A DNA stretch of 28,458 nt. Origin: Sphingobium sp. (GTDB lineage: Bacteria > Pseudomonadota > Alphaproteobacteria > Sphingomonadales > Sphingomonadaceae). Location of the stretch: positions 1-28,458 of the forward strand of contig JASBTC010000379.1 in NCBI GenBank assembly GCA_030148625.1. Reading direction: 5' to 3'. The notes under the pieces were generated by a model. It saw nothing but the letters and a program-made list of their open reading frames with translations, did not search any database and was not told the DNA's origin. The position numbers and the translations under genes were made by a program. This document shows, piece after piece, positions 22,602 to 28,458 of this stretch. The first letter of the stretch is position 1. Each line of letters opens with the position of its first letter.

Positions 22602-23492
22602 ATGATCGGACGGCGGGATGTATTGATCGGATTTGGGGCAGCGACGGTCGGGGCCGCGCTGACGCCGCAACTCGTACGCGCGCTCGGGCGCGATCCGGGG
22701 CTCAACGAGGCGCTGTCGGCGCAGATGAAAAGGATCGAGGCCGGCGTCGGCGGGCGGCTGGGCGTCGCGATTCTCGATACGGGCAGCGGCTATTGGTTCG
22801 CATGGCGCGGCGCCGAGCGGTTTCCGATGTGCAGCACTTTCAAATTCCTGCTCGCGGCCGCCGTGCTCCGGCGGGTCGAACAGGGCAAGGAGCGGCTCGA
22901 TCGCCCCGTGGCGATCGCCAAGAGCGATTTTGTACCCAACTCGCCTGCGGTCGAGAAACGCTTCGGCGGCACGCTCACCGTCGCCGAACTCTGCGAGGCG
23001 ACAGTCACGCTCAGCGACAATGCTGCGGCCAATCTGTTGCTGCTTTCGGTCGGCGGGCTTGCCGGCTTCAACGCTTTCCTGCGCAGCCTGGGCGACGCGG
23101 CCACCCGGCTCGACCGGAACGAGCCGATGATGAGCGAGGCCATTCCGGGCGATCCGCGCGACACCACCACACCGGAAGCGATGCTGCAGTCGATGCGTGC
23201 CGTGCTGACCGGCAAGGCGCTGGCGCCGGCATCGCGCGAACAGGTCACGCAATGGCTGATCGCCAACAAGACGGGCGATACGCGGATACGCGCAGGGCTG
23301 CCGGCGGATTGGCGCGTCGGCGACAAGACCGGTGCGAGCGAAAACGGCGTGACCAACGACGTCGCGATCCTGTGGCCGCCAGCGCGCAAGCCCGTGCTGG
23401 TCACGGCCTATCTGGCGGAGAGCAAGGCTGCTCAGGCTGCACGGCACGGCGCGCTTGCCGATGTGGCGCGTGCGGTGGTGCGATATCTGTAG
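22602..23492 (+). CDS. Class A beta-lactamase, AmpR-linked, with Ser at Ambler position 170
   Basis: This 296-residue serine beta-lactamase has a Tat-like signal (MIGRRDVLIGFGAA). Active-site motifs are S-x-x-K in MCSTFKF (Ser78, Lys81 of the precursor; Ambler 70 and 73), SDN at 138-140 (Ambler 130-132), Glu174 (Ambler 166) in LDRNEPMMSEAIPGDPRD, and KTG at 242-244 (Ambler 234-236). The omega loop reads EPMMS where the family norm is EPxLN, so the usual Asn170 is Ser178. Cys precedes the active Ser (Ambler 69), but no Cys follows KTG (KTGASENG), so the disulfide of KPC/GES-type carbapenemases is absent. It resembles the L2-type periplasmic enzymes overall. GGAGGTAA is an excellent ribosome site. 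It is divergent from the AmpR-like gene. Confidence 0.93.
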   Translation: MIGRRDVLIGFGAATVGAALTPQLVRALGRDPGLNEALSAQMKRIEAGVGGRLGVAILDTGSGYWFAWRGAERFPMCSTFKFLLAAAVLRRVEQGKERLDRPVAIAKSDFVPNSPAVEKRFGGTLTVAELCEATVTLSDNAAANLLLLSVGGLAGFNAFLRSLGDAATRLDRNEPMMSEAIPGDPRDTTTPEAMLQSMRAVLTGKALAPASREQVTQWLIANKTGDTRIRAGLPADWRVGDKTGASENGVTNDVAILWPPARKPVLVTAYLAESKAAQAARHGALADVARAVVRYL

Positions 23493-23512
23493 ACGCTGAT
23501 TCATCTTCCGCT

Positions 23513-23542
23513 CCGTCATTCCAGCTTTTGCTGGAATGACGG
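23513..23542. terminator. 13-bp hairpin between convergent beta-lactamase and hemA
   Basis: ccgtcattccagc (23513-23525) pairs perfectly with gctggaatgacgg (23530-23542) around tttt. It lies 20 bases after the beta-lactamase stop and 35 before the hemA stop, so could end both transcripts. There is no proper T-run, so it may instead be one of the gtcattccagc palindromes common in proteobacterial spacers. Confidence 0.6.
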
Positions 23543-23577
23543 TGAACTTTGTACCGAGGTGTGACGCGCCATCAGCC

Positions 23578-24792
23578 CTAGGCGGCTTTGCGCATCTCCA
23601 GCCGGTCCCAGATCTCGACCAGCGCCTTGGTCAGGTCGCGCATCATCGATTCGTCGTGCGCGGGGCCGGGGGTGAAGCGCAACCGCTCCGTGCCGCGCGG
23701 CACGGTCGGATAATTGATCGGCTGCACATAGACGCCATATTCGGCGTGCAGGATATCGCTGATCTTCTTGGCGCGGACGGGATCGCCGACCATCAGCGGC
23801 ACGATATGCGTCGTCGACGGCATCACCGGCAGCCCGGCCTCGGCGAACATCGCCTTCAACTGCGCGGCCGCGGCCTGCTGGCCGTCACGCTCGGCGCTCG
23901 ATGCCTTGAGGTGGCGCACCGCCGCGAGCACGCCGGCGACGAGCACGGGCGAAAGCGAGGTGGTGAAGATGAAGCCGGGCGCATAGCTGCGGATCACGTC
24001 GACGATCATCTTGTCGGCGGCGATATAGCCGCCCATCACGCCGAACGCCTTGCCCAGCGTGCCTTCGATGATGGTGATGCGGTGCGCGGCGTCGTCGCGC
24101 TCGGAAATGCCGCCGCCGCGCGCGCCGTACATGCCGACGGCATGGACTTCGTCGAGATAGGTCAGCGCGTTGTATTTGTCGGCGAGATCGCAGATCGCGT
24201 GGAGCGGGGCGACGTCGCCGTCCATCGAATAGACGCTCTCGAACGCGATGAGCTTGGGCGTTTCGGGATCTTCGGCTGCCAGCAGCTCTTCGAGATGCTC
24301 GAGATCGTTATGGCGGAACACGCGCTTTTCGCAGCCCGAATTGCGGATGCCCGCGATCATCGAGGCGTGGTTGAGTTCGTCGGAGAAGATCACGCAGCCG
24401 GGCAGCAATTTGCCGAGCGTGGCCAATGTCGCTTCGTTCGAGACATAGCCCGAGGTGAAGAGCAACGCGCCCTCCTTGCCGTGCAGATCGGCAAGCTCAT
24501 ATTCGAGATCGATGTGATAATGGGTGTTGCCGCCGATATTGCGCGTGCCGCCCGATCCGGCGCCGACGTCGTGGAGCGCTTCCTCCATCGCAGCGATCAC
24601 CTTGGGATGCTGGCCCATGGCGAGATAGTCGTTCGAGCACCAGACCGTGATCGGCTTGGGGCCGTTATGGCCGGCAAAGCAGCGCGCATTGGGGAACGTG
24701 CCCTTGTTGCGCAGGATGTCGATGAACACGCGATAGCGCCCTTCGGCATGAAGCCGATCGATCGCCTGGGTAAAAACGCGCTGATAATCCAA
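23578..24792 (-). CDS. hemA: 5-aminolevulinate synthase (C4 pathway)
   Basis: This 404-residue PLP enzyme condenses glycine and succinyl-CoA into 5-aminolevulinate, the first step of haem synthesis in alphaproteobacteria. Signatures are [53 protein letters not shown] and the PLP lysine in EGTLGKAFG (about residue 246). The frame begins with TTG at 24792; GAGGGG precedes it by about 9 bases, and the following [25 protein letters not shown] is the normal N-terminus, so a TTG start is likely. No haem regulatory motif is seen at the N-terminus. It is upstream-adjacent to murI with a 157-base gap and is probably transcribed alone. Confidence 0.96.
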   Translation of the reverse strand: MDYQRVFTQAIDRLHAEGRYRVFIDILRNKGTFPNARCFAGHNGPKPITVWCSNDYLAMGQHPKVIAAMEEALHDVGAGSGGTRNIGGNTHYHIDLEYELADLHGKEGALLFTSGYVSNEATLATLGKLLPGCVIFSDELNHASMIAGIRNSGCEKRVFRHNDLEHLEELLAAEDPETPKLIAFESVYSMDGDVAPLHAICDLADKYNALTYLDEVHAVGMYGARGGGISERDDAAHRITIIEGTLGKAFGVMGGYIAADKMIVDVIRSYAPGFIFTTSLSPVLVAGVLAAVRHLKASSAERDGQQAAAAQLKAMFAEAGLPVMPSTTHIVPLMVGDPVRAKKISDILHAEYGVYVQPINYPTVPRGTERLRFTPGPAHDESMMRDLTKALVEIWDRLEMRKAA

Positions 24793-24949
24793 TGTCCCGG
24801 CCCCTCAGCCAATGATGACGCTGCGCCCGCCTCTCGGGTCCGCCTTTAACGTCGCGATGCGGCTATGGCCAGCGAGAACGGCTCGCAACATACGTAAATG
24901 CCCCGGTCAAATTGTCCCAGGGCCAGGCCCCAGTCAACCAGACCCTTAG

Positions 24950-25747
24950 TCAAAGCGTCTCGACGCGGATAAGCCCATATCGCGCCAATGCGGGGGCAAG
25001 TGCGGCATTGGCGGAGTCGGCGGTAGTGAAGACCATCACGCCTTCGGGCGTCGTATCGGGCCAATCCTGCCCAGCTGTCAGATGGGCGATGCGCCGGGCA
25101 ATGCCTTCGCCGCCATCGACAAAGGCGATCGGGTGAGGGGAGGCTGCAGCCAGCTCGTCCTCGACCAGCGGAAAATGGGTACAGGCGAGCACGATCGTGT
25201 CGATGGCACTGCCGCCCGGTTGTCCCGTCAGCCCGGCAATGGCGCGCGCGAAGATGGCCGGGTCGGGCGTGCCGCCGCGCAATTTGGCCTCGGCGGCGGT
25301 GACCAGTTCCGCGGAGCCGTGGCGAAAGACCGCGCAGTCCGCCGCGAACTCGGCGGCGAGCCGGTCGACATAGGGCTGGCGGATCGTCGCATCGGTGCCG
25401 AGCACCCCGATCGCACGGGTCTTCGACAGCAAGGCGGCGGGTTTGATCGCCGGAACCGTGCCGACGATCGGCACGTCGAGCGCCGAGCGGACATGGGCAA
25501 GCGCGATTGTCGATGCGGTATTGCAGGCGATGACGATCAGCCGCGGACGGTAGCGCTCGGCAAGGCGCCCGAGCAACGCGGGCACCCGCGCGGCGATTTC
25601 GGCTTCGCTGCGCGTTCCATAGGGAAAACCGCCATTGTCAGCGACATAGATGAAGGGCGCCCTGGCCAGCAGGGCGCGGGCGGGCGCGAGCACGGAAAGA
25701 CCGCCCACGCCCGAATCGAAGAAGAGGATGGGGCGCATATCGACCAT
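24950..25747 (-). CDS. murI: Glutamate racemase
   Basis: This 265-residue cytoplasmic enzyme converts L- to D-glutamate for peptidoglycan. The pattern is complete: FFDSGVGGLSVL at the N-terminus with the conserved Asp-Ser, YVADNGGFPYGTRS, the first catalytic Cys in VIACNTASTIAL (about 74), and the second in VLACTHFPLVEDEL (about 185). ATG 25747 follows GAGGGG; an ATG three codons later is possible. It is divergent from plsY across 157 bases. Confidence 0.95.
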   Translation of the reverse strand: MVDMRPILFFDSGVGGLSVLAPARALLARAPFIYVADNGGFPYGTRSEAEIAARVPALLGRLAERYRPRLIVIACNTASTIALAHVRSALDVPIVGTVPAIKPAALLSKTRAIGVLGTDATIRQPYVDRLAAEFAADCAVFRHGSAELVTAAEAKLRGGTPDPAIFARAIAGLTGQPGGSAIDTIVLACTHFPLVEDELAAASPHPIAFVDGGEGIARRIAHLTAGQDWPDTTPEGVMVFTTADSANAALAPALARYGLIRVETL

Positions 25748-25856
25748 GACCGCCCCTCTAGAACCATGCGCACAGCGGTGGAAGCCGGCCGGTCGCGGGT
25801 TTGCGCAAGCGCGGATCGATCACCGTGGTCATGGACCTGTCTCTTGATCGGCTTTA

Positions 25857-25884
25857 TTGCGGCAACGCCACAATCCACTATGTT
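25857..25884 (+). promoter_or_regulatory. Candidate plsY-dprA promoter
   Basis: ttgcgg (25857-25862) and tatgtt (25879-25884) are spaced 16 bases. Transcription would begin near 25891, immediately before the aagggg ribosome site of the TTG start at 25905. This fit argues against the longer plsY frame beginning at 25857, where the -35 lies. Confidence 0.4.
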
Positions 25885-25904
25885 ATGGGCGAAAGGGGCG
25901 GGAT

Positions 25905-26516
25905 TTGGACTTCAGCATCTGGATCGGACCCGCAGCCGCGTTGCTGCTCGGATATCTGATGGGTTCGATTCCCTTCGGGCTGATCCTCACCCGGATCGCC
26001 GGTGCCGGCGATCTGCGCGCGATCGGATCGGGCAATATCGGCGCCACCAACGTGCTGCGCACCGGGCGCAAATGGCTGGCGGCACTCACCCTGCTGCTCG
26101 ACATGGCGAAGGGGGCTGCCGCGGTGCTGATCGCCGCCTTCATCAGCCCCGATTTCGCGGTGCTCGCGGCAGTCGGCGCGTTCCTCGGCCATGTCTACCC
26201 CGTCTGGCTGCGCTTTCGCGGCGGCAAGGGCGTCGCCACATTGTTCGGCATCGCGCTTGCCTTCAGCGTGCTGACGGGCAGCATAGTCTACGCTTTGGTC
26301 TTCGCGCTGGTCTGGATCGGGACGATCGCCGTGACGCGCATCTCGTCGCTCGGCGGCATGTCCGCCGCAATCCTCTTGCCCGTCACCGCGGCGGTGCTCG
26401 GGCGTTTCGATCTGGTCGTGCTCTTCCTCGCGCTGTCGCTGAGCGTGCTGTGGAAGCATCGCGGCAATATCGAGCGGCTGCTGGCCGGGACCGAGCCGAG
26501 GATCGGGCGCGCCTGA
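25905..26516 (+). CDS. plsY: Glycerol-3-phosphate acyltransferase PlsY
   Basis: This 203-residue inner-membrane enzyme transfers the acyl group from acyl-phosphate to glycerol-3-phosphate, the first step of phospholipid synthesis. The helices and cytoplasmic motifs of PlsY are present: GYLMGSIPFGLILTR, GSGNIGATNVLRTGRKW, GHVYPVWLRFRGGKGVAT, and a C-terminal helix with KHRGNIERLLAGTEPRIG. I chose TTG at 25905 because aagggg is 8 bases upstream and the protein then has family length; the frame can be extended to a TTG at 25857, over the likely promoter. dprA begins after a single base, so they are co-transcribed, a common pairing in alphaproteobacteria. Confidence 0.93.
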   Translation: MDFSIWIGPAAALLLGYLMGSIPFGLILTRIAGAGDLRAIGSGNIGATNVLRTGRKWLAALTLLLDMAKGAAAVLIAAFISPDFAVLAAVGAFLGHVYPVWLRFRGGKGVATLFGIALAFSVLTGSIVYALVFALVWIGTIAVTRISSLGGMSAAILLPVTAAVLGRFDLVVLFLALSLSVLWKHRGNIERLLAGTEPRIGRA

Positions 26517-26517
26517 C

Positions 26518-27627
26518 ATGGCAGCCGATGGCGCGGATCGTGCCGACGACCGGTTTGCGCGCCTCCGGCTGATCCGGTCGGGCCAGATCGGACCGGTCAC
26601 CTATCGCCATCTGCTTGCACGCTTCGGGACGCCCCAGGCGGCGCTCGATGCGCTGCCCGATCTCGCCGCGCGTGGCGGCGGGCGTCCGCCGCGCATCGCC
26701 GGCCAGGCCGAGATCGAGCAGGAGATGCGCACGGTCGAGCGGCTGGGCGCACAATATCTGTTCCTCGGCCAGCCGCCTTATCCGCCGCTGCTGGGGGAGA
26801 TCGAGACCGCGCCGCCCGCGCTGATAGTGCGCGGCGATCCCGCACTGGTCGCGCGGCGGACTGTGGCGATCGTTGGCGCGCGTAACGCATCGGCCGCCGC
26901 CTGCCGCTTCGCGCGCCAACTCGCCCAGGGGTTGAGCGATGCCGGTGTGCTGGTGGTCTCCGGTCTTGCGCGGGGAATCGACACTGCCGCGCATCAGGGG
27001 TCGATCGATGCGGGAACCGCCGCGGTGATCGCGAGCGGAATCGACATCGCCTTTCCGCCGGAGAATGCGGGCCTGCAGGAGGAGATTGCGCGCCGCGGCC
27101 TGCTGATCGCCGAACAGCCGCCGGGGCGCGAACCGCTGGCGCGGCATTTCCCCAGCCGCAACCGGATCATCGCCGGCATGGCGCTCGGCACGGTGGTGGT
27201 TGAGGCCGCACCGCGTTCGGGATCGCTGATCACCGCACGGCTTGCGAACGAAGCCGGGCGCGAAGTGATGGCGGTGCCTGGATCGCCGCTCGATCCGCGT
27301 GCGCAGGGCTGCAACGGACTGATCCGCGAGGGTGCCACGCTCATCCAGTCGGCGGCCGACGTGATCGAGGCGATCACCCCGATCGGCAGCATGCGCCTCG
27401 CCCAGCCGGGCGAAGCCTATGCGCCGCCGCCGGCCGATGCTGATGTGGCGGATCGCGACCGGTCGCGGATCGTCTCGCTGCTCGGCCATGCGCCGGTGCC
27501 GGTCGACGAACTCATCCGCCAGTCGGGCACATCTCCTGCCACGGTCCAGACCGTGCTGCTCGAACTGGAACTCGCCGGCCGGATCGAACGGCATGCCGGT
27601 GGTAGGGTCAGCCTGGGCGGGGCCTGA
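26518..27627 (+). CDS. dprA: DNA-processing protein DprA
   Basis: This 369-residue cytoplasmic protein loads RecA onto incoming single-stranded DNA in natural transformation. The extended Rossmann domain (about residues 75-290) shows VAIVGARNASAAACRFARQLA, VVSGLARGIDTAAHQGSIDAGTAAVIASGID, FPSRNRIIAGMA and SGSLITARLANEAGREVMAVPG. A SAM-like region precedes it (RLIRSGQIGPVTYRHLLARFG), and a DprA-type winged helix ends it (VPVDELIRQSGTSPATVQTVLLELELAGRIERHAGG). All domains are present. It follows plsY by one base. In relatives topA often follows; here an unrelated secreted protein does. Confidence 0.95.
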   Translation: MAADGADRADDRFARLRLIRSGQIGPVTYRHLLARFGTPQAALDALPDLAARGGGRPPRIAGQAEIEQEMRTVERLGAQYLFLGQPPYPPLLGEIETAPPALIVRGDPALVARRTVAIVGARNASAAACRFARQLAQGLSDAGVLVVSGLARGIDTAAHQGSIDAGTAAVIASGIDIAFPPENAGLQEEIARRGLLIAEQPPGREPLARHFPSRNRIIAGMALGTVVVEAAPRSGSLITARLANEAGREVMAVPGSPLDPRAQGCNGLIREGATLIQSAADVIEAITPIGSMRLAQPGEAYAPPPADADVADRDRSRIVSLLGHAPVPVDELIRQSGTSPATVQTVLLELELAGRIERHAGGRVSLGGA

Positions 27628-27736
27628 AGCCGATCATGCGCTCGCCGCAAGCCGGGCCATGCTTTGCGCTTTGAATCTCGGTTGAAAAGGCGTTAAGCAT
27701 CGCGCCGGGTCGCGCAATCCTCCGGGGGAAATTGCC

Positions 27737-28458
27737 GTGCCCTTTCATATCATCTCGAAACTGCTGCCTGTATTCGTGCTGGTTGCCATGCCCGTCACCG
27801 CGCTTGCCGCCAAGGCGAAGGATCCGGTCAAGGTGACGTCCGCCAAGAATGTGAAGGGGACGCAGCGGGTCGTCATCGGCCAGTTCACCGTCGGCTTCCT
27901 GATCGAACGCAAGGATTCGACCAAGGCGGGGGGCGGTCTGATGGGCGGCGGCTTTGGCGGGCGTTCGACGGTGCGCAGCACGCTTGCCGGCTATAGTCAG
28001 GCCGATCTGCAGGATATCGCGGACGCGGCACATGCCGATCTGGCGGCGAAACTGGTTGCGGCGGGCTTCGAGGTCGTCGATCGCGCCACGCTCGCGGCGC
28101 ACCCTGCCTATGCCAAGGCGAAGGGCGAGCCCGGGAACAAGGAAATGACGACGCGGACGGGGCGTGACGACAATGCGAACGTGCTCTTCGTCAGCGCATC
28201 GCAGACCGCGCCGCTCAAGCTCGTCACCGGCGATGTCGTGGCAAGCGGCTTCGGCGCGATGGGCCTGATCATGAGCGGCACCCAGGTCATGAACGGCGCC
28301 ACCACTTATGCCAAGGAAACCGGCGTCAACGTGGTCAACGCGATCTACTATGTCGATTTCGCCGATAGCGACGAATATGGCGGCTGGTTCCGGTCGTCTT
28401 CCGCGGTGAGCGTGAAGGGCAGCTTGGCGCTGTTGCCCGATCAGTCCAAACTGACCGT
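27737..28458 (+). CDS. Secreted protein of unknown function, 5' part (runs off right edge)
   Basis: GTG at 27737 follows GGGGGAA with a six-base gap and opens a frame that stays open for 240 codons to the window end. The first ~25 residues form a signal peptide (ISKLLPVFVLVAMPVTALA|AKAK). A Gly-rich segment, AGGGLMGGGFGGRS, follows near residues 64-77. The mature part looks mixed alpha/beta (QADLQDIADAAHADLAAKLVAAGFEVVDRATL; VVNAIYYVDFADSDEYGGWF). I do not recognise a family. A 109-base spacer separates it from dprA, so it probably has its own promoter. Confidence 0.75.
   Translation, partial: MPFHIISKLLPVFVLVAMPVTALAAKAKDPVKVTSAKNVKGTQRVVIGQFTVGFLIERKDSTKAGGGLMGGGFGGRSTVRSTLAGYSQADLQDIADAAHADLAAKLVAAGFEVVDRATLAAHPAYAKAKGEPGNKEMTTRTGRDDNANVLFVSASQTAPLKLVTGDVVASGFGAMGLIMSGTQVMNGATTYAKETGVNVVNAIYYVDFADSDEYGGWFRSSSAVSVKGSLALLPDQSKLT

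Noticed and set aside
24793..24949. Possible small RNA or riboswitch upstream of hemA
   Set aside because: I found no convincing stem set or terminator in the 157-base spacer beyond a short gggcc/ggccc pairing.

Overview
The window is GC-rich, densely packed chromosomal DNA, most likely from a sphingomonad (Sphingomonadaceae, Alphaproteobacteria). The signs are a C4-pathway hemA (5-aminolevulinate synthase), an Lrp-type PutR divergent from putA, a TonB receptor paired with a PepSY membrane protein, betaine-lipid genes, the plsY-dprA pair, and small multi-hairpin repeats in the spacers. I see no rRNA, tRNA, CRISPR array, transposase or phage gene. No spacer exceeds about 215 bases; the larger ones (1634-1753, 5663-5802, 7989-8165, 9633-9842, 17611-17823, 24793-24949, 25748-25904) hold regulatory or repeat features where listed, and otherwise nothing I recognise.

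Layout. 1-2224: the N-terminal half of putA (minus strand, running off the left edge) and its divergent regulator putR. 2289-9632 (minus strand, read right to left): a MocR-type regulator, a small secreted protein, a Tat-exported YtcJ-like amidohydrolase, a TonB-dependent receptor and a PepSY membrane protein. 9793-16367 (plus strand, divergent from the MocR gene): a PaiB-like FMN-binding protein followed by three exported amidohydrolase-fold proteins, each start overlapping the previous stop. The second of the three has lost the metal-binding His-x-His, and the third carries an N-terminal beta-propeller. The two halves together give four exported amidohydrolase-fold proteins beside an outer-membrane receptor and a divergent regulator. 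This is the best candidate here for an undescribed uptake-and-hydrolysis system; its substrate is unknown.

16472-21634: csaA, a PhyH-type dioxygenase, an XRE regulator with a perfect palindrome between it and an MFS drug-type transporter, then btaA-btaB for the betaine lipid DGTS, preceded by a Pho-box-like direct repeat. 21638-23492: an AmpR-like LysR regulator divergent from a class A beta-lactamase that has Ser at the position of Asn170. 23578-28458: housekeeping genes hemA and murI (minus strand), plsY and dprA (plus strand, one base apart), and a secreted protein of unknown function cut by the right edge.

Translational coupling by GTGA or TGATG overlaps is frequent. Some genes start with GTG or TTG (putR, the paiB-like gene, two amidohydrolases, hemA, plsY, the last gene).
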